Of a stretch of DNA of 64,000 nucleotides, positions 51,272 through 60,574 are shown in pieces. A program made the position numbers and the translations under genes. The stretch is from NCBI RefSeq assembly GCF_009905535.1, contig NZ_JAAALA010000009.1:62001-126000 (forward strand). Direction: 5' to 3'. The DNA is from Caulobacter sp. SLTY (GTDB lineage Bacteria; Pseudomonadota; Alphaproteobacteria; Caulobacterales; Caulobacteraceae). The first letter of the stretch is position 1; the number at the start of each line of letters is the position of its first letter. The notes under the pieces are model-generated. The model searched no databases. It was not told the origin of the DNA and was given only the letters and a program-made list of their open reading frames with translations.

Positions 51272-52537
51272 CTAGTTCCGAGCAGGGATCACCACCGGCA
51301 GGGTCTCGTAGCCGCGCACGAAGGTGGAGTAGGTGCGCTTGGGCTCGCCGACCACCCGCACCTCCGGGAAGCGCTTGAGGATCTCTTCCCAGATGATGGT
51401 CAGCTGCAGTTCGGCCAGCCGGTTGCCGACGCAACGGTGGATGCCGAAGCCGAAGGAGATGTGCTGGCGGGGCCGTTCGCGGTCGATGATGTAGGCGTTG
51501 GGCTGGGCGATGACGCGGTCGTCGCGGTTGCCCGAGACGTACCACATGACCACTTTCTCGCCCTCGCGGATCAGCTTGCCGCCGACCTCGGTGTCGACCA
51601 CGCAGGTGCGGCGCATGTGGGCCAGCGGCGTCTGCCAGCGGATGGTCTCGGAAACCATCGACGGGATCAACGAGGGGTCCGCCCGCAGCTTGGCGTACTG
51701 GTCGGGGTTCTGGTTCAGCGCCAGGATCGAGCCGGAGATGGTGTTGCGGGTGGTGTCGTTGCCGCCCACGGTCAGCAGCACGACGTTGCCGAAGAATTCG
51801 CGCGGCGCCATGTCCCGGGTCGCCGGGTGGTGGGCCAGCATGGAGATCATGTCCGGCGCCGGGGGGGCGTTGACCTTCTGGTTCCAGAGGCCCGCGAAAT
51901 AGGCCTGGTACTCGGCGAAGATCTCCAGCTTCTCCTCGAGCGTCTCGACCAGCCCGCCCGGCACCGGGATGGCGGTGACCACGTCCGACCAGTAGGTCAG
52001 CTTGCGGCGGTCCTCCTGGGGAGCATCGAACAGGGTGGCCAGGGTCATGGCCGTCAGTTCCTTGGACACCAGGTCGACCCAGTCGAACTCCTCGCCGATG
52101 GGCAGGCCATCGAGGATCGCGGCGGACCGCTCGCGGATCTGCGGGGCCATCAGCTGCAGGTTGGCGGGCGAGACCGCGGGGCTGACCGCCTTGCGCTGCA
52201 CGTCATGGCGCGGCGGGTCCATGGCGATGAACATCGGCAGCGGCTCGAAGTTGGATGAGCCCCCGGCGATGGTGATCCCGCCCTTCAGGAAGTCGGAGCT
52301 GAAGGCCTGGTGGTTGGTGTCCACCGCCATGATGTCGTCGTAGCGGGTGATCGACCAGTAGGGGCCGTGCTCGCTCTCGGCCGTGAAATGCACCGGGTCC
52401 TCGGCCCGCAGCCGCTCGAAGATCGGGAAGATGGTGTCGGCCTGGAACAGGGCCGGCTGGGCCGGGTCCAGGCTCTCCAGCGGCAGGTCGTAGACAGGGT
52501 CCCGGGTCCTGCCGAGGTCGATCGATCCGTCGCTCAT
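51272..52537 (-). CDS. Cytochrome P450, CYP153-like
   Basis: A 421-residue soluble P450. The heme-binding Cys369 lies in FGFGIHRCVGNRLAELQL. The I helix motif is LLTVGGNDTTRNTISGSILALN, the K helix ETIRWQTPLAHMRR and the meander RPRQHISF. VGGNDTTRN with PLAHMRR and MWYVSGNRD is the pattern of the CYP153 family, which hydroxylates the terminal carbon of alkanes and fatty acids with ferredoxin and ferredoxin reductase. Those redox partners are not in the window. The host-typical codon use argues against recent transfer. Confidence 0.93.
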   Translation of the reverse strand: MSDGSIDLGRTRDPVYDLPLESLDPAQPALFQADTIFPIFERLRAEDPVHFTAESEHGPYWSITRYDDIMAVDTNHQAFSSDFLKGGITIAGGSSNFEPLPMFIAMDPPRHDVQRKAVSPAVSPANLQLMAPQIRERSAAILDGLPIGEEFDWVDLVSKELTAMTLATLFDAPQEDRRKLTYWSDVVTAIPVPGGLVETLEEKLEIFAEYQAYFAGLWNQKVNAPPAPDMISMLAHHPATRDMAPREFFGNVVLLTVGGNDTTRNTISGSILALNQNPDQYAKLRADPSLIPSMVSETIRWQTPLAHMRRTCVVDTEVGGKLIREGEKVVMWYVSGNRDDRVIAQPNAYIIDRERPRQHISFGFGIHRCVGNRLAELQLTIIWEEILKRFPEVRVVGEPKRTYSTFVRGYETLPVVIPARN

Positions 52538-52659
52538 GGCGCGCTCCCGTCCAATGGTTTTCCGTCACCTGAGGGGTTCGAACAACGTTTCACAAGGGCC
52601 TCACTGCCCTTGCGGCCGACCGCCGAAGCGCTTCAACTGCCCCGGCTTGGAGGGCGATC

Positions 52660-53358
52660 ATGGACCGGCCGCTGCAGTCGTTCGGGCCGGACCTCTGGCT
52701 GGCGGACGGGCCGATCGCCCAGGTGGCCGGATTTCCCTATCCGACCCGGATGGCGGTCGTCCGCCTGTCCGGCGGCGGCCTGTGGATCTGGTCGCCTGTC
52801 GCCCTGACCGAAGGGCTTCGACAGGCGGTCGAGGCGCTGGGCGAGGTTCGCCACATCATCGCGCCCAACAGCCTGCACGACCTGCATCTCGCCCAATGGG
52901 TGACGACCTTTCGGTTGGCGACCCTGTCGGCGGCGCCGAGCTTGCGGAAGCTGAGGCCCGACCTGCCCATCGCCCTCGAGCTGGCCGACGCCCCGCCGCC
53001 CGCCTGGGCCGCCGACCTCGATCAGGTGCTGGTCCACGGCAACGCGATCACCACCGAGGCGGTGTTCTTCCATCGGGCCAGCCGCACGGTCCTGTTCACC
53101 GACCTGATCCAGCAGTTTCCGTCCGGCTGGTTCCACGGTTGGCGAGCCCTGGTCGCGCGGCTGGATCTGATGACCGAGCCCGAGCCCGCCGTGCCGCGCA
53201 AGTTCCGCCTGGCCTTCACCGACCGGGGTGCCGCCCGCCTCGCCCTGGCCCGTATCGAGGCCTGGCCGGCGAGCGCGGTGGTGATGGCCCACGGCAATCC
53301 GGTCGAACGGGACGGCCAGGCCTTCATCGGCCGCGCCTTCCGCTGGCTGACCGGGTGA
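52660..53358 (+). CDS. DUF4336 domain protein
   Basis: A 232-residue protein with no signal peptide. LWIWSPVALTEGLRQAVEALG, IIAPNSLHDLHLAQW and the LVHGNAITTEAVFFHRASRTVLFTDL segment match DUF4336, a metallo-beta-lactamase-related family. The canonical HxHxDH box is changed to APNSLHDLH, so metal binding is uncertain. VMAHGNPVERDGQAF is the C-terminal family motif. The function of the family is unknown. It lies downstream of a divergent P450, 122 bases apart. Confidence 0.85.
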   Translation: MDRPLQSFGPDLWLADGPIAQVAGFPYPTRMAVVRLSGGGLWIWSPVALTEGLRQAVEALGEVRHIIAPNSLHDLHLAQWVTTFRLATLSAAPSLRKLRPDLPIALELADAPPPAWAADLDQVLVHGNAITTEAVFFHRASRTVLFTDLIQQFPSGWFHGWRALVARLDLMTEPEPAVPRKFRLAFTDRGAARLALARIEAWPASAVVMAHGNPVERDGQAFIGRAFRWLTG

Positions 53359-53453
53359 TCGCCGAACATTGCGCATTTGAAACGAGCGGCCGGTCGCATC
53401 CTGGTCCACAGTCCCAGGCCTTGGGGCTTTCTCTGTTCAGGAACCGACCACCG

Positions 53454-55145
53454 ATGAAATCCACCGCTCTCGCGATGGCGCTGACCCTCTGCCTCGCGCC
53501 GCTCGCGCCCGCCCTTGCCCAGGCCCAGCCGGCCGCCGCGCAAAAGGCCCCGAGCGACGCCGACGTCGCCCGCTACGCCAAGGACCTGCTGGAAGCCACC
53601 TACCCGGCGCAAGGCCCCGGCGCGGCCGTCCTGGTGGCGCGCGGCGACACCGTGCTGTTCCGCGGCGCGCGGGGCGAGGCGGACATGGATGCTCACACGC
53701 CCCTGACGCCGACCCAGCTGTTCCGCATCGGCTCGGTGACCAAGCAGTTCGCCGCCGCCGGGGTGCTGAAGCTGGTCGAGGAGGGCAAGGTCAAGCTGGA
53801 TGATCCGCTGACCAAATACGTGCCCGGCTACCCGAACGGCGACAAGATCACCGTGCTGATGCTGCTCAACCACACCAGCGGCATCAAGAGCTACACGGGC
53901 ATTCCCGGCTACATGATGACGAGCATCCAAAAGGACCTGACCACGGCCCAGCTGATCGAGGTGTTCAAGGACCAGCCGGTCGACTTCGCCCCGGGGGGCG
54001 GCTGGAAATACAACAATTCCGGCTACGTGCTGGTCGGGGCAGTCATCGAGTCCGCCAGCGGCATGGCCTGGTACGACTACCTCGACAAGGTGTTCTTCCA
54101 GCCCCTCGGGATGAAGGACACCGGCTACGGCGGTGACCCCAAGCTCGTCGCCCGCCAGGCCAAGGGCTACACCGAACAGGGCGGCAAGGCCGTGCCGATG
54201 CGGATCTTGAGCATGACCCAGCCGCACGCGGCCGGCGCCCTTCTGTCGACCCCGGACGACCTGTTGAAATGGAACCGCGCCCTGCATGAGGGCCGGGTGC
54301 TTAAGAGCGAGCTCTACAGCCGGATGATCACCCCGGAAGGCGCGGCGGCGGCGTCCGACTACGGTTTCGGCATCGGGCCGGGCAAGGTGCGCGGCGCCCC
54401 GACGCTCGAGCACAACGGCGGCATCTTCGGCTTTATCTCCCAGCTGACCTACTACCCCGGCCCCGACATCACCGTGGTGGTCCTGCAGAACACCGACGAT
54501 GGCCCGGACGTCGGCGGAACGGCCCGCCGGTTGGGCGCCGCGGCGCTCGGCAATCCCTATCCGGCAGTCAAGGCCGTGCCGGTCGATCTGGCCACCCTGA
54601 AGGCGGCCGAGGGCGTCTATCGCTTCGACGAGAAGACCAGCCGCATCCTGAAGGTGGTCGACGGCAAGCTGACCGCCGAACGCACCGGCGGCCGGCCGGC
54701 GGTGCTGACCGCGATCGGCAAGGACGACTACCTCTATCCGGATGGTTTCAACCGCCTGACCCTGGAGCGCGACGCCAAGGGCGTCATCACCGGCATGCGC
54801 TTCTTTCAGATGGGCGAAGGTCCCGGCGTGGTCGGCGACCGCACCACCGAAGCGCTGCCCGCCGACCCGGTGGCGGTGAAGCTGTCGGCCGCCGCCCTGG
54901 CGCGACTGCCTGGCGTCTATGAAGTCGCCCCCGGCGGCCCGGCGATGACCGTCACCGTCGAGGGCGAGGCGGTGAAGGCCCAGCTGACCGGCCAGCCGCC
55001 GGTGAACCTGCGCGCCACATCGGCCACCCTGTTCGATGCGGTCGAAGCCCCGGCCTCGCTGGAGTTCGCGGCCGGCGACGGCCCCTCGGCCCAGTTCACC
55101 CTGCGCCAGAACGGCCGGGAGATCGTGTTCAAGCGCAAGTCCTGA
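53454..55145 (+). CDS. Exported serine hydrolase with C-terminal beta domain
   Basis: 563 residues from the ATG at 53454, with CAGGAA upstream. A signal peptide (MKSTALAMALTLCLAPLAPALA, about 22) precedes a beta-lactamase/D-aminopeptidase-like domain. The active site has SVTK (IGSVTKQFAAAG), KYNNSGYVLVG as the YxN element and LEHNGGIFGF as the HxG element. Two lipocalin-like blocks of about 90 residues follow (VDLATLKAAEGVYRFDEKT, then ALARLPGVYEVAPGG), so the C-terminal region may bind substrate. It is the fourth beta-lactamase-superfamily hydrolase in the window and retains all three motifs. Confidence 0.9.
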   Translation: MKSTALAMALTLCLAPLAPALAQAQPAAAQKAPSDADVARYAKDLLEATYPAQGPGAAVLVARGDTVLFRGARGEADMDAHTPLTPTQLFRIGSVTKQFAAAGVLKLVEEGKVKLDDPLTKYVPGYPNGDKITVLMLLNHTSGIKSYTGIPGYMMTSIQKDLTTAQLIEVFKDQPVDFAPGGGWKYNNSGYVLVGAVIESASGMAWYDYLDKVFFQPLGMKDTGYGGDPKLVARQAKGYTEQGGKAVPMRILSMTQPHAAGALLSTPDDLLKWNRALHEGRVLKSELYSRMITPEGAAAASDYGFGIGPGKVRGAPTLEHNGGIFGFISQLTYYPGPDITVVVLQNTDDGPDVGGTARRLGAAALGNPYPAVKAVPVDLATLKAAEGVYRFDEKTSRILKVVDGKLTAERTGGRPAVLTAIGKDDYLYPDGFNRLTLERDAKGVITGMRFFQMGEGPGVVGDRTTEALPADPVAVKLSAAALARLPGVYEVAPGGPAMTVTVEGEAVKAQLTGQPPVNLRATSATLFDAVEAPASLEFAAGDGPSAQFTLRQNGREIVFKRKS

Positions 55146-55151
55146 ACGGGC

Positions 55152-55994
55152 TCATTCCGGCTGGGCGATGAACTCGCGGAAGCCGGGCGGGTGGGCGTCG
55201 AAAAGGGCTCTGTTCGGTCCCACCCAGTCGGGCGAGGCGTCCCGATGGAGCAACAGGTCCGACGCCAGGGCGTTGTGCAGCACCACGCTGAGAAACAGGT
55301 TGTCGGTCCACAGCGCCTCGCCCTCTCGCCCGCCGGTGGCCAGCGGCACGCCGGCGACCAGCGCCTCCCGCCCGTCGGCGACCAGGATCAGCGGCGCTAC
55401 CGGCCAGACCGTCGCCACCTTGTCCCCGACCGGCGAGACGATGCAGGTCGACCCCTCGACCACGTCCTCTGCCCGCAGCACCAGCCCTGAGGACCGCACC
55501 CCCCGCGCCGTCGCGGCGACCAGGGCGGGCCGCAGGGCGGCGACCGGCCCGCCAGACATCTCCCAGATCAGCATCTCGCGGGCCCGGCCGATCATCGCCT
55601 CGGCCCGGGCAAAGATCTGGTCCGGATCGGTCATCTGGGTGACCGCCCCGGCCGGGGGCGGGGCGGCGATCCGCTCCAGAAGCCGGGCGGCCTCCTCGAA
55701 CTGCCGGTCCTGCCGCGCCCGCAGGCGCGCGAGAAGTTCGGCCGGCGGGGCGGCGCGGTAGGTCCGGGGCGACTGGCCCGTGGCGCTGACCGCCCCCTTG
55801 GCCTCCAGCCCAGTCAGGGCGGCATAGACGCTGGGCTGGCCCTTGCCGATGGCCTGGGCCAGGCGATAGCCGGTCTGGTCCGGCCGGGCCAGCAGGGCGC
55901 CATAGGCCTGGGCCTCGATCTCGGTGAACCCGAGGGGCGCCAGCGCCTGGCGCAACGCGTCCCCGGTCGATGTTACCGAGATATGATCGCTCAT
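55152..55994 (-). CDS. TrmB-like transcriptional regulator
   Basis: A 280-residue protein. The N-terminal winged helix (LAPLGFTEIEAQAYGALLARPDQTGYRLAQAIGKGQPSVYAALTGLEAKGAV) is the TrmB/HTH domain. A coiled-coil region (LLARLRARQDRQFEEAARLL) and a C-terminal PLD-like ligand domain follow, with alternating strand and helix elements (ALWTDNLFLSVVLHNALASDLLLHRD). The start overlaps the stop of a small upstream membrane gene by ATGA. A palindrome TGATACTTT/AAAGTATCA at 56171 in the divergent region is a likely operator. Ligand unknown; sugars are typical for the family. Confidence 0.85.
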   Translation of the reverse strand: MSDHISVTSTGDALRQALAPLGFTEIEAQAYGALLARPDQTGYRLAQAIGKGQPSVYAALTGLEAKGAVSATGQSPRTYRAAPPAELLARLRARQDRQFEEAARLLERIAAPPPAGAVTQMTDPDQIFARAEAMIGRAREMLIWEMSGGPVAALRPALVAATARGVRSSGLVLRAEDVVEGSTCIVSPVGDKVATVWPVAPLILVADGREALVAGVPLATGGREGEALWTDNLFLSVVLHNALASDLLLHRDASPDWVGPNRALFDAHPPGFREFIAQPE

Positions 55995-56152
55995 TCCGGC
56001 CCCTTACCCCACAGTTTCCGCGCGCCAAAATTGAACATCATGATCGGAAACGCCAGCAGCAAAGGCATCGGCGACTGAGTGACGGCCGCGGCCCCCAGCG
56101 CAATGAGGAAGGCGACCACGGCCACCCACTCGGCGATTTTCCAGACGCTCAC
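55991..56152 (-). CDS. Small membrane protein, 53 residues, coupled to TrmB-like regulator
   Basis: A GTG start at 56152 with AAAGG about eight bases upstream. The protein (VSVWKIAEWVAVVAFLIALG at its start) has a hydrophobic segment at about 9-25 and a second at 31-43 (LLLAFPIMMFNFG), then a basic end (ARKLWGKGPE). The TGA overlaps the ATG of the regulator, so they are translated together. Function unknown; it may anchor or sense at the membrane. It is too short for most ORF callers. Confidence 0.6.
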   Translation of the reverse strand: MSVWKIAEWVAVVAFLIALGAAAVTQSPMPLLLAFPIMMFNFGARKLWGKGPE

Positions 56153-56170
56153 GGCACGGACCTTTCAATT

Positions 56171-56194
56171 TGATACTTTCAAAGAAAAGTATCA
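56171..56194. promoter_or_regulatory. Palindrome TGATACTTT / AAAGTATCA, candidate TrmB-like operator
   Basis: Nine-base perfect arms (56171-56179 and 56186-56194) with a six-base centre lie in the AT-rich 74-base region between the small membrane gene and the FG-GAP gene. They probably control both directions. Confidence 0.6.
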
Positions 56195-56226
56195 TTGTCC
56201 GTCCGGCGATGTGAAGGGGAGAAAGG

Positions 56227-57426
56227 ATGGCGCTTGGAGTCCTTATGGTGGCGGCCTTGCTGCAGGGGGCTCCGGCGCCGGTTTTCCGGTTCGAGCAACG
56301 CGAGGTCTCCGGCATGACGGGCGCCAACACCATGGATGTCGAGGCGGCGGATCTCGATGCCGACGGCGACCTCGACCTGGTCGTGGCCCAGGAGTTCAAG
56401 GCCAACCTGGTGCTGATCAACACCGAGGGCGTCTTCGCCCCCGACCGCACCCTGCTGCCCCAGCCGACCCTCGACGACCTCCCCGGCCCGCCGCAGCTGC
56501 GCTTCGAGGGCGCGGGCCATGACAGCGAGGATGTCGCCATTGCCGACTTCAACGGCGACGGCCGGCCCGACATCGTGATCGTCTCCGAGGACGACGTGAA
56601 ATTCGGCCGGCGCGAGGTCCACGAATATTTCCTCAGCTCGCCAACGGGCTATCAGCGGATCCTGGGCGTGCTGCCGGACAGCGAGGCCGACGCCGTGGTC
56701 CACGGCGATGTGGATGGCGACAGCGCCCTCGACTTGGTCATCGCCGGCGCCGGCCCGGTCATCCTGCTGAAGGGCGACGGCAGGGGCGGGTTCAAGGACA
56801 TCTCCAAGGGGCTCCCGGCCAACAGCCGGGTCGTTCAGGACATCGAACTGGCCGACCTCGATGGAGACGGCGATCTCGACCTGGTGATGGGCCAGGAGGG
56901 CGGCCACGCCCTGTGGCTGGGCGATGGCAGGGGCGGCTTCACGGACGCCTCCGACCGCCTTCCCGATCCCGGCAAGGTCGAGGCCCGCAAGGTCGCGCAC
57001 GTCGATATCGATGGGGACGGGGACCTCGATCTCTACTTCAGCCACGTTGGTTGGCAGGGACGCAGCCCCCGCGATCGCCTGCTGATCAACCAGGGCGGCG
57101 GCCGCTTCACCGACGCGACCGCCGCCCGAATCCCCGAGGATGACGACACCACCCTCGACGCCCGCTTCGCCGACCTCGATGGGGATGGCGACCTCGACCT
57201 GGTCCGCGCCAGCGTCGGGGCCGTCACCGTATGGTTGAACGACGGGATGGGCCGGTTTTCCGACGTCAGCGCCGCCGTGGTCCCGCCGTTCACCGGTCCC
57301 AACCTGGCCGTCGAGATCCAGGACTTCGACGGGGATGGCCGGCCCGACATCTATGTCGGCCAGCTAAGGGGCGGCGGCGGCGGGCCCGAGATCCGGGACC
57401 GGCTGCTGATCAACCGGAAGCCTTAG
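56227..57426 (+). CDS. FG-GAP/VCBS repeat protein
   Basis: 399 residues, with GGGGAGAAAGG upstream of the ATG. A short N-terminal leader (MALGVLMVAALLQGAPA) suggests export. The protein is built of about seven FG-GAP-type blades, each ending in a calcium loop of the DxDxDGxxD type: DLDADGDLD, DFNGDGRPD, DVDGDSALD, DLDGDGDLD twice, DIDGDGDLD and DFDGDGRPD. It therefore forms a beta-propeller that binds several Ca ions, and may bind glycan or protein partners outside the cell. No catalytic motif is visible. The gene overlaps the end of the convergent RND permease by 17 bases. Confidence 0.9.
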   Translation: MALGVLMVAALLQGAPAPVFRFEQREVSGMTGANTMDVEAADLDADGDLDLVVAQEFKANLVLINTEGVFAPDRTLLPQPTLDDLPGPPQLRFEGAGHDSEDVAIADFNGDGRPDIVIVSEDDVKFGRREVHEYFLSSPTGYQRILGVLPDSEADAVVHGDVDGDSALDLVIAGAGPVILLKGDGRGGFKDISKGLPANSRVVQDIELADLDGDGDLDLVMGQEGGHALWLGDGRGGFTDASDRLPDPGKVEARKVAHVDIDGDGDLDLYFSHVGWQGRSPRDRLLINQGGGRFTDATAARIPEDDDTTLDARFADLDGDGDLDLVRASVGAVTVWLNDGMGRFSDVSAAVVPPFTGPNLAVEIQDFDGDGRPDIYVGQLRGGGGGPEIRDRLLINRKP

Positions 57427-60400
57427 ACCGCCACCGAGCCGCCGCGACCGGAAGCACGATCAAGGTCAGCAGGGTCGCCGCCAGCAGGCCGCCTATGACC
57501 ACGGTCGCCAGCGGCTTCTGAACCTCTGCCCCTGGCCCGAAGGCGAAGGCCATCGGCAGGAAGCCCAGCACCGCCACCAGCGCGGTGGTCAGCACGGCGC
57601 GCAGCCGGCTGACCGCCCCTTCCAGCGCCGCCTGACCCGGCGGGGCGCCCTCGTCCAGCCGCTGGCGGATAGCCTGCATCAGCACCAGTCCATTGAGCGT
57701 CACCACCCCGGAGACAGCGATGAAGCCGACCGCGGCGCTGATCGACAGCGGCATGCCCCGCGCCAGCAGGGCCAGCGCCCCGCCGGCCACGGCCAGCGGC
57801 ACCCCGGCGAACACCAGGGCCGCGTCCCGCACGGACCTGAGCGCCAGCACCAGCAGCAGGGCGATGGTCGCGAACACGATCGGCAGGATCAGCGCCAGCC
57901 TGGCGCTGGCCCGCTCCAGGTTCTCGAACTGACCGCCCCAGGCCAGCCAGCCGCCAGGCGGCGGGGCGACCTGCCGGCTGACCTTGTCCCGCGCCTCGGC
58001 GACGAAGCCGCCCAGGTCCCGGCCGCGCACATTGGCCTGCACCACGATCCGGCGCTTGCCGTTCTCGCGGCTGATCTGGCTCGGCCCTTCGGCGGTGTCG
58101 AACCGGGCCACCGCCGATAGCGGCACGGTGGCCGCGCCGGGCTCGGCGTCCTCGGGCATGACCGGCAACTGGGCCATGATGGCCGGATCGTTGCGCAGGT
58201 CGTCGGCCAGCCGCACCACCACGTCAAACCGACGGTCGCCCTCCAGCACATGTCCGGCGGAGCGACCCGCCAGCCCGATGGCCAGGGCGTCGGCGGCGTC
58301 ACTGGCGTGGATGCCCTGGGCGGCCGCCACCGTCCGGTCGACGGTGGCCGTGATCGTCGGCTGGCCGGAGACCTGCTCGACCCGCACATCCGCCGCCCCG
58401 TCGATGCCACGCAGCACCGAGGCCACCTGTTCGGCGGATCGGGTCATGGCGGCGAAGTCATCGCCATAGACCTTCACCGCCACGTCGGAGCGCACCCCGG
58501 CGATCAGCTCGTTGAACCGCATCTGGATCGGCTGGGTAAACTCGTAGGCGTTGCCGAGCAGCTTGCTCAGTTTCGCCTCCATCCGCTCGACCAGCTCGGC
58601 TTTGGACAGGCCCGGATCAGGCCAGTTCTTGCGGGGCTTGAGGATCACGAAAGTGTCGGAGATCGACGGCGGCATCGGGTCCGACGCCACCTCGGCGGTG
58701 CCGGTGCGGGTGAACACCACGGCCACCTCGGGCATGGCCTTCAGGGTCTGTTCGACGCGGAACTGCATCGCCTGACTCTGTTCCAGCGAGGTTGAAGGGA
58801 CCCGCAGGGCCTGAACCAGCACATCGCCCTCATCGAGGGTCGGGGCGAACTCCCGGCCCAGCATCAGGACGGCGACCAGCCCGACCAGCGCCGCCGCCCC
58901 CGCCCCCGTCAGCACCGTGCGCGGCCGCGCCATCGCCGCGCCCAGCGGCGGGGCGTAGCGGGCCTTGGCCAGGCGGGTGAGGCGGGTCTCCTCATGATCG
59001 GCTTTCGGTTCCCGCACCCACAGCGTGGCCAGGGCCGGGACCAGGGTGAAGCTGAGAACGAAGGCGCCGAGCAGGGCCAGCATGACGGTGGCCGCCATCG
59101 GGCCGAACATCTTGCCCTCCACACCCTCGAACATCAGCAGCGGGGCATAGACCAGCAGGATGATCGCCTGGCCGAAGGCGGCGGGCCGCGCCATCTCCCG
59201 CGCCGCCCCAGCGGCGATGGCCAGCCTCTCGGAAGCCGATAGCGGCCGTCCCTCCGCCTGGCGGGCGAGGCCCAGCCGTCGCAGGGTGTTCTCGACTACC
59301 ACCACCGCCCCGTCGACGATCAGCCCGAAGTCGAGGGCGCCCAAGCTCATCAGGTTGGCGCTGATCCCCAGCCGGTTCATCGCCGAGGCGGCGAACAGGA
59401 AGCTCAAGGGGATGACCAGGGCGGTGATCACCGCCGCTCGCACATTGCCCAGCGCCAGGAACAGCACGGCGATGACCAGCGCCGCGCCCAGGGCCAGATT
59501 GTGCTCAACCGTGCGGATGGTCGCCTCGACCAGCTTGGTGCGGTCGAGCACCGGCCGGATTATCACCTGCGGCGGCAGGCTGGGGCCGATCTCGGTCAGT
59601 CGCTGGCCGACCCGCTGGGCCACCTCGCGGGAGTTTTCCCCCTGCAGCATCAGGGCGGTGCCGATCACAGTCTCGCGGCCGTCGGCGCTGGCCGAGCCCA
59701 GGCGCGGGGCCCGGCCGATCTCCACCATCGCCACGTCGGAGACGCGGATGACCTGGCCGCCCCGGTTGAGGATCGGAGTCTGGGCCAGCTCCCCAAGGCT
59801 GCGCACTCGCGCGTCGGCGCGAACGATGTAGGCCTCGCCCGCCCGGTCGACATAGCCGGCCCCGGCGATGCGGTTGGCGTGTTCAAGCGCCTCGACCAAC
59901 TGCACAAGCCCCACCCCGTGGGCGGCCAACCGCGCCGGATCGGGATGCACGGCGTATTCCTTGACGTAGCCGCCCAGCACATCGACCCCGGCGACGCCCT
60001 TCACCGTCTTCAGCTGCGGGGCGACGATCCAGTCCTGCACCGTGCGCAGGTAGGTGGCCTTCTCCTTGTCGCTGACCAGCCGCTCGCCCTCGGGCGTGAC
60101 GTAGGGGGTGTTCGGCTTCGCGGCCGCTCCCTTGAACTCCAGGGTCCAGATGTAGACCTCGCCCAGGCCGGTCACCACCGGCCCCATCGAGGGGGTCAGC
60201 CCCTCCGGCAGGTACTCGCGCGCCGCCTGCAGCCGTTCGCCGACCAGGTTGCGGGCGAAATAGATGTCTGTGGCGTCGGTGAAGACAGCGGTGATCTGGG
60301 AAAAGCCGTGCCGGGAGAGCGAGCGGGTCTCGGTCAGGCCGGGCAGGCCGGCCAGGGCCGTCTCCAGAGGGAAGGTGACTTGCCGCTCGACCTCCTCCGG

Positions 60401-60571
60401 TCCGAGGGCCGAGGCGACGGTGGTGATCTGCACCTGGCGGTTGGTGATGTCCGGCACCGCGTCGATAGGCAGCCGCAGGAGTTCGCGCCCGCCCAGGACT
60501 GCCAGCAGGACGGCCAGCGCCAGCACCAGCCAGCGGTAGCGCACGGAAGCGTCGATGATCCTGTCCAGCAT
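57410..60571 (-). CDS. Heavy-metal efflux RND permease (CzcA/CusA family)
   Basis: A 1053-residue inner-membrane proton/metal antiporter with 12 membrane helices and two large periplasmic loops. The N-terminus (MLDRIIDASVRYRWLVLALAVLLAVLG, PIDAVPDITNRQVQI) and LDFGLIVDGAVVVVENTLRR in TM4 (proton-relay Asp) are family hallmarks. GREFAPTLDEGDV is the conserved start of the second loop. Metal specificity (Cu, Ag, Zn, Cd, Co) cannot be assigned from the motif. The adaptor gene lies three bases upstream. No outer-membrane factor gene follows in the operon; the next gene downstream is convergent. Confidence 0.96.
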   Translation of the reverse strand: MLDRIIDASVRYRWLVLALAVLLAVLGGRELLRLPIDAVPDITNRQVQITTVASALGPEEVERQVTFPLETALAGLPGLTETRSLSRHGFSQITAVFTDATDIYFARNLVGERLQAAREYLPEGLTPSMGPVVTGLGEVYIWTLEFKGAAAKPNTPYVTPEGERLVSDKEKATYLRTVQDWIVAPQLKTVKGVAGVDVLGGYVKEYAVHPDPARLAAHGVGLVQLVEALEHANRIAGAGYVDRAGEAYIVRADARVRSLGELAQTPILNRGGQVIRVSDVAMVEIGRAPRLGSASADGRETVIGTALMLQGENSREVAQRVGQRLTEIGPSLPPQVIIRPVLDRTKLVEATIRTVEHNLALGAALVIAVLFLALGNVRAAVITALVIPLSFLFAASAMNRLGISANLMSLGALDFGLIVDGAVVVVENTLRRLGLARQAEGRPLSASERLAIAAGAAREMARPAAFGQAIILLVYAPLLMFEGVEGKMFGPMAATVMLALLGAFVLSFTLVPALATLWVREPKADHEETRLTRLAKARYAPPLGAAMARPRTVLTGAGAAALVGLVAVLMLGREFAPTLDEGDVLVQALRVPSTSLEQSQAMQFRVEQTLKAMPEVAVVFTRTGTAEVASDPMPPSISDTFVILKPRKNWPDPGLSKAELVERMEAKLSKLLGNAYEFTQPIQMRFNELIAGVRSDVAVKVYGDDFAAMTRSAEQVASVLRGIDGAADVRVEQVSGQPTITATVDRTVAAAQGIHASDAADALAIGLAGRSAGHVLEGDRRFDVVVRLADDLRNDPAIMAQLPVMPEDAEPGAATVPLSAVARFDTAEGPSQISRENGKRRIVVQANVRGRDLGGFVAEARDKVSRQVAPPPGGWLAWGGQFENLERASARLALILPIVFATIALLLVLALRSVRDAALVFAGVPLAVAGGALALLARGMPLSISAAVGFIAVSGVVTLNGLVLMQAIRQRLDEGAPPGQAALEGAVSRLRAVLTTALVAVLGFLPMAFAFGPGAEVQKPLATVVIGGLLAATLLTLIVLPVAAARWRSKASG

Positions 60572-60574
60572 GAC

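Noticed and set aside
52536-53453. Extension of the serine hydrolase upstream to 52536
   Set aside because: It runs through the DUF4336 gene in another frame; a signal peptide begins at 53454.
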